From a bacterium (lineage in GTDB: Bacteria; Sysuimicrobiota; Sysuimicrobiia; Sysuimicrobiales; Humicultoraceae): a stretch of DNA of 64,000 nucleotides. The stretch lies in NCBI GenBank assembly GCA_031082185.1, contig JAVHLI010000004.1, positions 137,608 to 201,607 of the forward strand, in the 5' to 3' direction. Under the pieces are notes generated by a model that saw only the letters and a list, made by a program, of their open reading frames with translations, was not told the origin of the DNA and did not search any database. Positions 9,041 to 18,513 of this stretch are shown here, in pieces (positions within the stretch are counted from its first letter, which is position 1; the number at the start of each line of letters is the position of its first letter). A program made the translations under genes and the position numbers.

Positions 9041-9871
9041 TTGGAGGAGATGCGCTTCCTGCGCCGCGAGAACCTACCGCACATCTGGTGCGTAGGTTGC
9101 GGCCACGGGATCGTCCTGGGCGCGGTCGCCCGGGCCATGGAGAAGGCCGGCGTGGACCAAGACCGCACGGTGGTGGTCTCCGGCATCGGCTGCTCGTCCC
9201 GTGCGGTGGGATACCTGAGCATGGATGCCCTGCACACAACCCACGGCCGTGCCCTGGCTTTTGCCACCGGTATCAAGCTGGCCCGCCCCGACCTACGGGT
9301 GGTGGTGCTGGCCGGAGACGGCGATCTCGCCGCCATCGGCGGCAACCATCTGATCCACGCCGCCCGGCGCAACATCGGGATCACCACCGTGTGCTTCAAC
9401 AACGGTATCTACGGTATGACGAGCGGCCAGTACTCGCCGCTGACTCCGGCGGGCTATCGCACGACCACCTCACCCTTCGGGCACCTCGAGCGCGACTTTG
9501 ACCTGTGCCGTCTCGTGCAGGCCGCCGGGGCCACATACGTCGCCCGCAGCACGGCCTATCACGTGCACCAGACCATCACCTACATAACGCGCGCCCTGAA
9601 CCACGACGGGTTCTCCTTCGTGGAGGTGTTCTCGCCGTGCCCGACCTACTTCGGGCGGTTCAACCGCATGGCCGATCCCGTCAAGATGATGCAGTGGCTG
9701 CACGATGGCACGGTGCAGGCAGGGCAGGCCGCCAGGATGACCCCGGAAGAACTACGAGGCCGCGTGGTCATCGGCGAGTTCCACCGGACCCAAGAGGTGC
9801 CCGAGTACGCCCGATCATATCGTGAGATGATCGCCCGCCTGGCCGAAGGTGGTGACCACGGTGCAGGGTAA
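9041..9871 (+). CDS. korB: 2-oxoacid:ferredoxin oxidoreductase beta (TPP) subunit
   Basis: A 276-residue TPP-binding subunit. GDGDLAAIGGNHLIHAARRN is the GDG...N thiamine diphosphate and magnesium motif, and CVGCGHGI carries conserved cysteines of the family. I chose TTG 9041 as start because GGAGGGGG lies 7 bases before it. ATG 9050 has its GGAGG only 2 bases away. The next gene starts inside this one, so korB and korC overlap by about 20 bases. Confidence 0.9.
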   Translation: MEEMRFLRRENLPHIWCVGCGHGIVLGAVARAMEKAGVDQDRTVVVSGIGCSSRAVGYLSMDALHTTHGRALAFATGIKLARPDLRVVVLAGDGDLAAIGGNHLIHAARRNIGITTVCFNNGIYGMTSGQYSPLTPAGYRTTTSPFGHLERDFDLCRLVQAAGATYVARSTAYHVHQTITYITRALNHDGFSFVEVFSPCPTYFGRFNRMADPVKMMQWLHDGTVQAGQAARMTPEELRGRVVIGEFHRTQEVPEYARSYREMIARLAEGGDHGAG

Positions 9872-10415
9872 GCGCTGGGAGGCCACTCTGGCAGGGTCCG
9901 GAGGCCAGGGCCTCATCACGGCCGGGATCATCCTGGCCGAGGCAGCGGTACTGGCCGGTCTCAACACGGTGCAGACCCAGTCGTACGGCCCGGAGTCCCG
10001 GGGCGGCGCGACCCGCGCGGAAGTGGTGATCGCCGACGGCGAGATAGACTACCCGAAGGTCACCAACCCCGATGTCCTACTGGTGCTGACCTCCGAGGCC
10101 TACCGGCGGTACGGGAGCCGGCTCAAGGAGGGCGGGCTGCTGATAGCCGATCAGGATCTGGCGGGTGAGGTCCCCTCCGGGCCCTACCGGATCTTGCGGG
10201 TGCCCATTACCCGTATTGCCAGGGAGGAACTGGGGCGCGAGATCGTCGCCAACATAGTGGCATTGGGCGTGCTGGTGGCGTTGACGCAGGCGGTACCCAT
10301 GGAGGCACTGGAGCAGGCCGTGTTGGGCCGGGTTCCGAAGGGCACAGAGGAACTGAACCAGCGCGCGCTGAGGTGTGGCGAGGCGGCAGGGATGCAGGAA
10401 GCGCGCAACGCATGA
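9849..10415 (+). CDS. korC: 2-oxoacid:ferredoxin oxidoreductase gamma subunit
   Basis: A subunit of up to 188 residues with GSGGQGLITAGIILAEAA, the signature of the gamma domain of 2-oxoacid oxidoreductases, and SYGPESRGGATRAEVVI, typical of KorC/PorC. It completes the korDABC complex. Three GTG codons compete for the start (9849, 9852, 9861); none has a clear ribosome binding site, consistent with coupling to korB translation. The stop overlaps the next gene as ATGA. Confidence 0.9.
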   Translation: MVTTVQGKRWEATLAGSGGQGLITAGIILAEAAVLAGLNTVQTQSYGPESRGGATRAEVVIADGEIDYPKVTNPDVLLVLTSEAYRRYGSRLKEGGLLIADQDLAGEVPSGPYRILRVPITRIAREELGREIVANIVALGVLVALTQAVPMEALEQAVLGRVPKGTEELNQRALRCGEAAGMQEARNA

Positions 10416-12184
10416 GCACGGTCGGCACCTGGCGTAACGATACCGACGAGCAGTTGCTGGTAGGCGAGGTATCGCTGGACGAACCGTGGTCGCTAATCGA
10501 AACATACGCCGGCCTCGTCCGCGAATCCGGCACGAAGCAGGAGAAGCGGGCCTTCGCCTACCTGAGCAGGCGTCTCAAAAAGCACGGTGTGCCCCACACG
10601 ATCCACACACCGACGCTGCTGATCAGCGTGCCCCGGCGTGCCCGCCTGGAGATCCTGGCGCCCGAGCGCCGTCTGTTGACCGCCAAGACGCCGTCAATGT
10701 CACTGTCCACCGGCGGCCGGTGGAAGCGCGGGCAGGTCGTCTACGTCTCCACCCAGCACATGGGCGACATCCGTGGGCTTTTCGAGGGCGTTGGAAGGGA
10801 GATGCCCGAGATCGCCGGCAAGATCGTCCTGACCGAGGGCTACGCCTCACCGGGCAAAGTGGCCGACTTCACGAAGGCGGGCGCGATCGGCGCCATATTC
10901 ATCAGCCCTGGAGAGCGCATCCACGAGGGCATCTGCACCACGATATGGGGATCGCCCGACCTGGACTCGATCGAGCGCAAGCCCTCCATCCCGGTCGTCT
11001 GCGTGAGCAAGAGCGACGGCGGCCGGCTGCGCGACCTGGCGCGCCACGGCGGCGTCAAGGCGCGGCTCTCGACGAAGCTGGACGAGGGTTGGGTCGAGTG
11101 TCCGGTGTGCGTGGCCGAGATCCCGGGCCGGGAGGCGCCCGAGGAGTTCGTGCTCGTGCACGGCCATGTGGACGGCTGGCACCAGGGTATAGGCGACAAC
11201 GCCACGGGCGACGCCACGATGCTGGAACTCGCGCGCATCCTCTGGAAGCACCGTAACCGGCTGGAGCGCACCGTGCGCATAGCCTGGTGGTCCGGCCACT
11301 CACAGGGCCGCTATGCCGGCTCGGTCTGGTACGCCGACGCCTTCGGGCTGGACCTCGACGCGCACTGCATCGCGCACATCAACTGCGACTCGACCGGCTG
11401 CCGTTGGGCCACGGTGTACGAGGACGTGTTCTGGATGAGCGAAGCCGAGGGCATCGGGAAGGCGGTCATCAAGGACGTGACAGGACTCGAGGCCGCCGGC
11501 GGCAGGCCGCTGCGCGCAGGAGACTGCTCGTTCTCGAACATCGGGGTCTCGACCTTCTACATGCTGTCATCCAAGATGCCCAGGCCGCTTATGGAGGAAA
11601 AGGGATACTATCCCGTAGGCGGATGTGGCGGCAACATCGCCTGGCACACCGAGGATGACACCCTGGAGATCGCCGATCGCGACAACCTGCTGCGGGACAC
11701 GAAGGTGTACCTGGTGGCCGCGTACCGGGCGGCCAATGCCACGCTACACCCGCTCGACTTCCGCGCGCTCGCCGACGAGATGGCCGGCACGTTGCGGACC
11801 TACCACGACGCGACCGGCGGCGCGTTCGACCTCAGTCTGCCGCAGGCCGAGGCGCAGGGACTGCGCGCCGACCTCGACCGCTGGTACCTCGACCACGCGG
11901 GCCTGGGCGGTCGGCCGGCATCCGATCCCGCGGTGCGCGCGGCCAACGCCACGCTGCGGAAGCTCGCGCGTGTCCTTGTGCGGATCAACTACACCCGCGC
12001 AGGCCGCTTCAGACACGATCCGGCCGTGGACGTGCCGCCCCTGCCCGACCTGGCCCCGGCGAAGACACTGAAGGACCTGGCCCCGGGCAGCGACCGCTAC
12101 CACGTGACCCTGACGCACCTGGTCCGCGGCCGCAACCGCGTCACCGCGGCGCTGCGCGACGCGCGGGCCCTGCTCGCCTCGTGA
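10412..12184 (+). CDS. M28-like zinc aminopeptidase homologue with PA domain, atypical active site
   Basis: A 590-residue protein with a protease-associated domain (about 60-240) and an M28-type peptidase fold. VHGHVDGW and GDNATGDATMLE fit the first zinc ligands, INCDSTGC the later acidic ligand and AWHTEDDTLE the last histidine. Where M28 enzymes normally have the catalytic Glu pair (EExGxxGS), this one reads SGHSQGRYAGS, so the general base is missing or replaced. It has no signal peptide and starts at ATG 10412 inside the korC stop, so it is probably in the kor operon. It may be an inactive or altered hydrolase. Confidence 0.75.
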   Translation: MSTVGTWRNDTDEQLLVGEVSLDEPWSLIETYAGLVRESGTKQEKRAFAYLSRRLKKHGVPHTIHTPTLLISVPRRARLEILAPERRLLTAKTPSMSLSTGGRWKRGQVVYVSTQHMGDIRGLFEGVGREMPEIAGKIVLTEGYASPGKVADFTKAGAIGAIFISPGERIHEGICTTIWGSPDLDSIERKPSIPVVCVSKSDGGRLRDLARHGGVKARLSTKLDEGWVECPVCVAEIPGREAPEEFVLVHGHVDGWHQGIGDNATGDATMLELARILWKHRNRLERTVRIAWWSGHSQGRYAGSVWYADAFGLDLDAHCIAHINCDSTGCRWATVYEDVFWMSEAEGIGKAVIKDVTGLEAAGGRPLRAGDCSFSNIGVSTFYMLSSKMPRPLMEEKGYYPVGGCGGNIAWHTEDDTLEIADRDNLLRDTKVYLVAAYRAANATLHPLDFRALADEMAGTLRTYHDATGGAFDLSLPQAEAQGLRADLDRWYLDHAGLGGRPASDPAVRAANATLRKLARVLVRINYTRAGRFRHDPAVDVPPLPDLAPAKTLKDLAPGSDRYHVTLTHLVRGRNRVTAALRDARALLAS

Positions 12185-12214
12185 ACGCTGCAACGGCTCC
12201 GTGAACGCATGAAG

Positions 12215-12249
12215 GCGGCGAGCCGGGGGATTCTCCCCCGGCTCGCCGC
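12215..12249. terminator. Perfect 16-bp hairpin between convergent genes
   Basis: The arms 12215-12230 and 12234-12249 are perfectly complementary over 16 bases with a 3-base loop (TTC). The hairpin sits between the stop of the M28-like gene (12184) and the stop of the convergent secreted-protein gene (12275). It has no long T run, so it is either a bidirectional terminator working without a U tract or a stabilising 3' structure for both messages. Confidence 0.75.
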
Positions 12250-12274
12250 GCCACCTGCAAACTCCGCTCTTCTC

Positions 12275-12976
12275 CTACGGCATGGTTAAGTTCAGCCCGA
12301 CGTACCAGCCGCCCCACCGGACGCCGCAGGGCGAACCTAAGCAGACCGACGGATCGTGGCTCCAGGAGATCCCCCGGTAACCGCCTTCAAGCCCCCACGC
12401 ACCGAACGTGCGGCCGAGCCCGACGTTCCAGTCCATGACCCGGGCGTTGAACGTGCCGGTGCTTTCGTATGCGAAGGACTCCGTGGCCTGGCCGAACGGC
12501 CCGTAGGCGGCGCTGCCGGTCAGGTACCACTGGTCACGCACGTTGACTTTGGCGTCAACCCCGAGGCGGAAGCCTGACTGGCGGATGTATGCAGCAGGGG
12601 GACCAAAGTTAGGCCACTCGAATGCCGCTGATCCCCAACCTGCGAACAAGCTGAATACCCCGCGTTCTGAGGTGAAGTTCCGGTGCAAGTTGAAGTTCCA
12701 GAACCGGTTGAACTGACCGGGAGTAGCCCATACGGTGTTGAACGCCCCTGTATCATAGTTCAAGCTGGCCGCCCACTCGCCTCCCATCAGGGTGCGGCGC
12801 AGCGAGAACCCGGTGAGGTTCGAACTGAAGACAATTGTAGATGGGCTGGCGATGTCCCAGGCGCTGTTCGGAGACGACCAGTACCGCAACTGAATCCACG
12901 TCTGGGCCGAAGCAGGAGCACTGGCGGCCATCACCAGGACCGCAACCACCGCCAGCGCGACGAGTGATCTACGCAT
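12275..12976 (-). CDS. Exported beta-strand-rich protein, possible outer-membrane barrel
   Basis: A 233-residue protein with a clear Sec signal peptide: MRR, a hydrophobic stretch, then ASAPASAQ as the cleavage region. The mature part is rich in aromatic residues and Gly/Asn turns with alternating polar and apolar residues (FNRFWNFNLHRNF, WYLTGSAAYGPFG), as in small outer-membrane barrels. It ends in a beta strand, YVGLNLTMP, without the usual final Phe. Start ATG 12976 follows GGAGGTG. I recognise no family; the barrel is inferred from pattern only. Confidence 0.6.
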   Translation of the reverse strand: MRRSLVALAVVAVLVMAASAPASAQTWIQLRYWSSPNSAWDIASPSTIVFSSNLTGFSLRRTLMGGEWAASLNYDTGAFNTVWATPGQFNRFWNFNLHRNFTSERGVFSLFAGWGSAAFEWPNFGPPAAYIRQSGFRLGVDAKVNVRDQWYLTGSAAYGPFGQATESFAYESTGTFNARVMDWNVGLGRTFGAWGLEGGYRGISWSHDPSVCLGSPCGVRWGGWYVGLNLTMP

Positions 12977-13119
12977 GCAACACCTCCAGATGATGTACTT
13001 GGTATTGTGCGCGGGCGGCGGTGTCCGAGTTGTCCGCCGGGCCGTGCCACTCCACCTGCTATCCCCCATCAATTCGCAATAGACCGCCAGATTCCTGCGC
13101 CCCTGGGGGCTGTCCTCCC

Positions 13120-15840
13120 TCAGCGGGTAGCGTTGCCGCGAAGAATCGCTTCCAGATCAAAGAACCGCGCCCCATCCAGTCCCCTGTATCGCTCCGGATG
13201 ACAGGTCAGCACAAGCACCTGCAGCCGCTCGGCGGCTTCCTCGATGATGGACAGGACCCGCGCCAGGCGCCCGGCGTCTGTTGCCGTCAGCACATCATCG
13301 AGCACAACAAGCTGACGCTCGTTCTTCGCGAGCACACCGGCCAGCGCGAGGCGCGTGGCCAAGTGGATCTGCTCCTTCTCGCCTCCGGAGAGGGAGTCGA
13401 GCGGCACGGGTGAGTCCGAGATCTCGGGGCGGACACCGGCAGGCTCAAACGCCTCTCCGAGCTGTACGCGACCCAACCCGCCGCCCGCGATGCGCTGAAG
13501 ATAGCGGGTCGCAACTGCCTCCACCGGGCCGGCGACCTCTGACAGGGCTTCGGCTCTACACCGGGCCACGGTGTCGTGGAGCAGGAGAACGGCATTCGCG
13601 CGCAGCGCCTCCCTTGCGATCTCGTCCTCCAGGCGCGCGACTTCCTCTTCGGCGCGGGCCAGCTCCGAGTACGGCCCGCCACCCGAAAGGTGTTGAAGCC
13701 GGCCCTCCTCGCTCTTCTCCTCTTCAAGGGCCCTGGTGGCCTCGTCCCCAGCGCCCTTCAGTTGCCTTTCGAGCATTTCCGCGGCTTCACCCGGGTCGCC
13801 GCCGAAAGCATCCACCTTTGCCGCGACCTCGGCCAACCCTGCGTTGGCCGCTTCCCAGGCCAACGCGGCCCGCCTCAAATCGGCCTCACGCTCGTCGTCT
13901 TGCTTCCCGTCGGCCGTGAGCTCAGCCAGCCTGGCCTGCAGCTCATCGGCCTGCCGATCGCCTTCGGTCGCACGGACCCCGGCCGCATCGAGCCGCTTTC
14001 GCGCCGCCGCCAGGGCTGTCTGCGCCGATTGCCATGCGACCTCTCCCTCCCTCACTCCCGCAACAAACGAACGCTCGATCCCCTCTGCCGAGGCCCGCAG
14101 AGCCACGGCATCCGGTCGGGAGTCTCGCCAGGCGGGCCGACGCGCCAGGATCGCCTCCACCTCGGCCGTGACCCGCGTCGGTTCGGCTTGAATATCTCCT
14201 AGAGAACGCCCCGACAGCAGCGTCTCAAGCTGGACCGTCGCTTCAACCGCCTTCTTGTCCAGATCTCTTGCCTTCTCACGAAGAGACTCCAGCTCATCCG
14301 GATCCGAGGTGCCATACCCCCGCGTCAGCTCCTCGACCTTGCGCGCGGCGGCAGACCAAACCTGGCGGAGCTCGGCGGCAGACCCGGCGGGTCCTCTCGC
14401 CCGCAGCCGCGCCACACCCGGCAGATTGACGACGACCTCGGGCGTGCCTCTGACCACGAAGGGCCTGCCCGGCGCGAGGGCCCGCACCCCGGTCTCCTCG
14501 CCGGCGACGACCTCGATCTCACCTTGCTCCTGAGGCACGATCTCAAGGGTGATCAGCGCTGCGTCAAGGCGGGCGCGGGCGTCGTCGCGCGCACGGACGG
14601 CCCTTCGGATGGCCCGCATCGTCCTGTCATCAGGGGACACCTGCGCCGCGCGCTCTCTCTTCCGTTCGTCGAGCGAGGCGGCGGCCTCGCCGATGCGGGC
14701 CAGGAGCAACCCCGCGGCCCTGACTTTCTCGCTGGCTTCGAGGTAGCGCCCGGCATCCTCCGCCTCACGCCGTGCTTCCTCTACCTGCTCGCGCCCTCTG
14801 CGCGCGTCCTCCAGTTCGCTCTCGGCCTTTGCCGCGGCCACCTCGCGTTCGCTTACCTCGCGGGCCAGCAGCGGCAGTTCTGCCTGCACCCGCTGCAGCG
14901 CCTCCTGGATTCGCCCTAGGTCATCGCTGGCGACCTTGATGTGGCCTATCTCCTGCTTGAGCGCGCTGTGCGTGGCTTCCGCGGCCTTGACCTGCTCCTC
15001 CCGCACCTGCTTCTTCCCGAGCAGGTTCCGGTAGGCCTCCGCCTGCCTGCGGACCTCGCCCAGCGTCCTCGACATCTCTTCCTCATCACGCCTTGCCTGC
15101 CTGCGCTTGGTTCTCAGATCCTCGACTCTGCGGCTGGCCTGTTCGAAGAGCTGGTACTGTTCGAGCGCATTCGTCCGCGCCGTGCTGGCCTGCACCAACC
15201 GGTCTCGCAACCGAGCAAGCGGCGACGCATCCTTCCCTCTCTTGAGCTGGCCGCCGGGCGTGTAGATTGCCAGGTAGGCCTCCTCGATCGCGCTCTCCAA
15301 CGGACCGCTGCCCGGTCCGGAAACCTGCGCGCCGAGGGACTCTCGAATGGCGGCGACCACATCGCCGGAAAGGCCCGGGAGCGCCAGTTCTCCCTGCGGC
15401 GCCCACAGCACCTGGGCGAGGCCGCGGTTCTCAGGCCGCGCCAGGCCGCGGCCGGGAGGATTGCGCGTCAGGATCTCCCGTACCCGATCGTCGGCCGCGT
15501 CACCCTCAGCCAGGCGCACGAACCTATCCTGCTCTCGACGCTCCAGCTCGGCGATGGGCCGATCCAGGAATCGCTTGGTCAGCCGGTATTCGGTGCCATC
15601 GTGCGCAAACTCCACCGTGACCGCGGGAGTCAGGGAGCGACCCCATGGGCGCAGCGCTTCCACATCTCTGCCTGTCACGCGATGCCCATCGAGGAGCCCG
15701 CGCAGCAGGGCCTCAAACAGTGTGGACTTACCGGTGGCGTTGGGCGCGAACAGCACGTTGAGCCCGTCGCCAAACGGTCCGACCTCCACGGCCTCCGCAT
15801 AGCAGCGCCAGCCCGCCACGCGAAGCGTCCGGAGAATCAC
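13120..15840 (-). CDS. SbcC/Rad50/YhaN-like SMC-type DNA repair ATPase without zinc hook
   Basis: A 906-residue SMC-like ATPase. Walker A is APNATGKST (32-40), with the first Gly replaced by Ala. The ABC signature LSGGEKEQ lies near 815, Walker B LVVLDDVL near 838 and the switch histidine in VLTCHPE near 872. Between the head halves are long Ala/Glu/Arg-rich coiled coils (about 190-420 and 490-770). The middle holds a short beta-rich segment (about 425-485) and no CxxC zinc hook; the only cysteines are isolated. The start is GTG 15840, overlapping the stop of the nuclease gene (GTGA). The pair should form a Mre11-Rad50-like end-processing complex, closer to YhaN/YhaO than to SbcCD. Confidence 0.85.
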   Translation of the reverse strand: MILRTLRVAGWRCYAEAVEVGPFGDGLNVLFAPNATGKSTLFEALLRGLLDGHRVTGRDVEALRPWGRSLTPAVTVEFAHDGTEYRLTKRFLDRPIAELERREQDRFVRLAEGDAADDRVREILTRNPPGRGLARPENRGLAQVLWAPQGELALPGLSGDVVAAIRESLGAQVSGPGSGPLESAIEEAYLAIYTPGGQLKRGKDASPLARLRDRLVQASTARTNALEQYQLFEQASRRVEDLRTKRRQARRDEEEMSRTLGEVRRQAEAYRNLLGKKQVREEQVKAAEATHSALKQEIGHIKVASDDLGRIQEALQRVQAELPLLAREVSEREVAAAKAESELEDARRGREQVEEARREAEDAGRYLEASEKVRAAGLLLARIGEAAASLDERKRERAAQVSPDDRTMRAIRRAVRARDDARARLDAALITLEIVPQEQGEIEVVAGEETGVRALAPGRPFVVRGTPEVVVNLPGVARLRARGPAGSAAELRQVWSAAARKVEELTRGYGTSDPDELESLREKARDLDKKAVEATVQLETLLSGRSLGDIQAEPTRVTAEVEAILARRPAWRDSRPDAVALRASAEGIERSFVAGVREGEVAWQSAQTALAAARKRLDAAGVRATEGDRQADELQARLAELTADGKQDDEREADLRRAALAWEAANAGLAEVAAKVDAFGGDPGEAAEMLERQLKGAGDEATRALEEEKSEEGRLQHLSGGGPYSELARAEEEVARLEDEIAREALRANAVLLLHDTVARCRAEALSEVAGPVEAVATRYLQRIAGGGLGRVQLGEAFEPAGVRPEISDSPVPLDSLSGGEKEQIHLATRLALAGVLAKNERQLVVLDDVLTATDAGRLARVLSIIEEAAERLQVLVLTCHPERYRGLDGARFFDLEAILRGNATR

Positions 15841-17012
15841 CGTCGAGCCTCGCCGGCTCCGGCCGCAGAGACAAGGGCATAGAGCTCGAGGAGGGCGCGG
15901 GAGGCGATCTCGGGCGACGCCCCCTCAGGCCGCACCCCCTGGTAGGCCGGATCGGCCAGCTCCTGGAGCCGCTCCGCAGCATCCCGCACCACGCCCGCGG
16001 GCAGGCCGGCCGTCCAGCTCGCATCGCCCGGGAATGGTCGAAGCCTGGAGGCGTCCACGCGGCCGTGCAGGAAGCGCGACGCGAGAATCTGCTCAAGGCG
16101 CAGCAGCTCGTCTCGATCCGCCGCGGCGAGAAGGCCGCTGACGCGCACCTCCAGCAAGGTCGCCGCGGCATCCCCCAGCGCCTCGACCCCTGCTCGAAGG
16201 CGCGACAGGTCACCGGGCTCGCGTAGTTCCCCTTCGATCACCGTCCAGGTGAGACGGCCCGTGCGCACGGGTGTAACCACCGGCGCCGCCCCGGCCTCCG
16301 CGATCTCCACGATCAGCGCGTTCCCGCTGTCGCGCTCTCCAAACCCGGTCGTCTCGTGGGTACCGGAATAGGCCATACGGACCGCACCATCGGGTAGCGC
16401 GTACTGTGCGGTGGAGTGCCAGTGGCCGAGAGCCAGGTAGTCGAGCCCTGCGCGCTCGGCGGCGTTGCGCGCGATGGGATAGTCGGGCTCTTCCTGAAGG
16501 ATTCCCTCCACGGTGCCATGCGCCAGGCCGATGCGAATGCCGTTCGACTGACGCGGCCCGCTCGACTCACGAGGCTCGCGCGGCTCACGCGGCGGAATCC
16601 AGGCGGTGGGATCCTTGCCGGAGTGCTTGGCGCGGATGGGGCATGGGAACAGAACGCCCCCGGGGATATCCACGGGCTTCTCTTCGGCCAGCAGTTGCAC
16701 GTGTCCGGCCGTCCAGACCGGATGCTCCCACACTGAGCCCGGCACCAACGGGTCGTGGTTGCCGGGGATGACGTAGACCGGACCCGCGAAGTCGGCCAGG
16801 ATGTCGGCCACCTTCTGCACCAGGACGCGGTCTACACCGTTGTCCTCAAAGACGTCGCCCGCGATCAGAATGAACTCAGCGGCGGCGGCACGGGCCTCCC
16901 CAACCACCCGCCGGGCGGCGTCCAGGCGCTCCTCGCGCACGCGGGCCGCGGACTCGCCCACATGCGCGGCCCGCATGCCTATCTGCCAGTCGGCCGTGTG
17001 AAGGAACTTCAT
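15837..17012 (-). CDS. SbcD/Mre11/YhaO-like DNA repair metallophosphoesterase
   Basis: A 391-residue calcineurin-like phosphoesterase: HTADWQIG (5-12), AGDVFEDN, GNHDP (84-88) and LALGHWHS supply the dimetal site. In Mre11/SbcD this subunit is the manganese nuclease that trims DNA ends with its SMC-like ATPase partner, encoded directly downstream. Start ATG 17012 has AGAGGA before it. A low-complexity PREPREPRE run (around 155) comes from a short GC-rich tandem repeat and probably forms a loop. Divergent from the secreted protease gene across 109 bases. Confidence 0.88.
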   Translation of the reverse strand: MKFLHTADWQIGMRAAHVGESAARVREERLDAARRVVGEARAAAAEFILIAGDVFEDNGVDRVLVQKVADILADFAGPVYVIPGNHDPLVPGSVWEHPVWTAGHVQLLAEEKPVDIPGGVLFPCPIRAKHSGKDPTAWIPPREPREPRESSGPRQSNGIRIGLAHGTVEGILQEEPDYPIARNAAERAGLDYLALGHWHSTAQYALPDGAVRMAYSGTHETTGFGERDSGNALIVEIAEAGAAPVVTPVRTGRLTWTVIEGELREPGDLSRLRAGVEALGDAAATLLEVRVSGLLAAADRDELLRLEQILASRFLHGRVDASRLRPFPGDASWTAGLPAGVVRDAAERLQELADPAYQGVRPEGASPEIASRALLELYALVSAAGAGEARR

Positions 17013-17121
17013 GGTATCCTCTTGTTGTTGTTTCGCTGATGGTACGCCCACCGCCTGCACGGCGATCGCACAGGTATGTACGGCAGCCGGAGTAGTCTGG
17101 AGGATAGTGGGGAATGATAGA

Positions 17122-18420
17122 ATGCAGATGATGCGTCGGGTTCAGGTGGCAGTAGCGGTCCTCCTCTGCGTCGCCGTCGGGCTCGTCATAGGCCCTGTGC
17201 CCGCAACACACGCCCAGCTCGAGGAGTTGATCACCAACGCCAAGCCCGCCGTGGTGGTCGTCATCGCATCGAGAGCGCCCGGGAAGAGCGGGCACGGATC
17301 AGGGTTCATCTTTCATCCCTCCGGCTTCGTCTTGACCAACCACCATGTCGTTGAGGGCGCAACCGAGATCACGGTCCTGCTGCCAGACCGGCGGAGGTTT
17401 CGGGCCACGGTAGTGGACTACATCCGCCGCGTGGACTTCGCGTGCCCGCCACGAGTGGAAACCTGGATTGACGCGGCGATCCTTAAGATCGAGGGTGAGG
17501 GCTTCCCCGTCCTCCCACTGGGCGATTCGGACACACTGCGCCAGGGACAGGAGATCCTGGTCATGGGGTATCCCGGCGGCGTCGGGATAGACGAGGTCAG
17601 CGTGACGCGCGGCATCGTGGGAGCCGTGCGTGTGGGCTGGCTCCAGACCGACGCGGTAATGCTGCCGGGCAACAGCGGGGGCCCGGTGCTGGACCGCAGC
17701 GGGCGCGTCGTCGGGCTGGCCACGTTCGGAACGGGTATGTTCCTGCGGATCGGTGGCATCGTCCCCATCAAGAGCATCCGCGGCATGGTGGACGCGGCGC
17801 CGACGCCGGGCGCGGCCCGTGTCCAGGAGATCAGGGTCACGGGGCGCGAGTACGCCGGCCCTGTGGTGGTTGGGCGGCGGCTCACATATCGAAGCGCCCC
17901 CACCGGCCCTTCCGAACAGATCCGCGAGGTGACCCAGGTGACGAACCTGGCCGGCGCGTTGGTGTACACCGTGCGAAGGACTGGCGGCGGCGAGGCACAA
18001 AACTACCTGGGAGCGGATGGGCTGTTCACACTGGCCCTCGCCGGTGGGACCTCGCGGGTCACCTACCCCGAGCCTCTCCAGTGGCTGCCCTTCCCGCCCT
18101 GCCCGGGTGTCACGTGGAGCAGTCGGTGGCGCGAGGAGCAGACGGACGGGACGATCCGGCGGGTGGAGGTGGCCTCGAAGATCGATGGCGCCGGCGAGAC
18201 GGTCACGGTGCCGGCCGGCGCCTTTGCGCAGACGCTCAAGATCGTCGAGACCTTCATCATCACCGAAACCCGGGGCGGTCGCACTTCGTCGTTCCGCAAC
18301 ATCAACACGGAATGGTGGGCGCCCGGGGTGGGCCTCGTCCGCGCGATCGAGGAAGCCACGGCGGGCGCAGGACGGTGGACAATGGAGCTGATCTCTCACT
18401 TCGTGCCGAGCCCGCCGTAG
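17122..18420 (+). CDS. Exported trypsin-like serine protease, HtrA-like catalytic domain
   Basis: A 432-residue protein with an N-terminal hydrophobic signal (about 5-30) and an S1C-type protease domain. The triad is visible as TNHHVV (His 75), WIDAAILKI (Asp 117) and LPGNSGGPV (Ser 185). Instead of PDZ domains it carries about 200 residues of beta-rich C-terminal sequence (YRSAPTG to the end) that I do not recognise. Start ATG 17122 is chosen from the GGGGA before it and the signal peptide; in-frame ATGs at 17128 and 17131 are alternatives. It probably acts in the periplasm or outside the cell. Confidence 0.82.
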   Translation: MQMMRRVQVAVAVLLCVAVGLVIGPVPATHAQLEELITNAKPAVVVVIASRAPGKSGHGSGFIFHPSGFVLTNHHVVEGATEITVLLPDRRRFRATVVDYIRRVDFACPPRVETWIDAAILKIEGEGFPVLPLGDSDTLRQGQEILVMGYPGGVGIDEVSVTRGIVGAVRVGWLQTDAVMLPGNSGGPVLDRSGRVVGLATFGTGMFLRIGGIVPIKSIRGMVDAAPTPGAARVQEIRVTGREYAGPVVVGRRLTYRSAPTGPSEQIREVTQVTNLAGALVYTVRRTGGGEAQNYLGADGLFTLALAGGTSRVTYPEPLQWLPFPPCPGVTWSSRWREEQTDGTIRRVEVASKIDGAGETVTVPAGAFAQTLKIVETFIITETRGGRTSSFRNINTEWWAPGVGLVRAIEEATAGAGRWTMELISHFVPSPP

Positions 18421-18513
18421 CGGCTGCGTCGGGATGAGACCGCGGCCTCGAAGCCTGTCTAGATTCGGGAGCCCTTGGGCACAAGTGCTGCACAACCCCG
18501 GGAGGTGTCCGAC

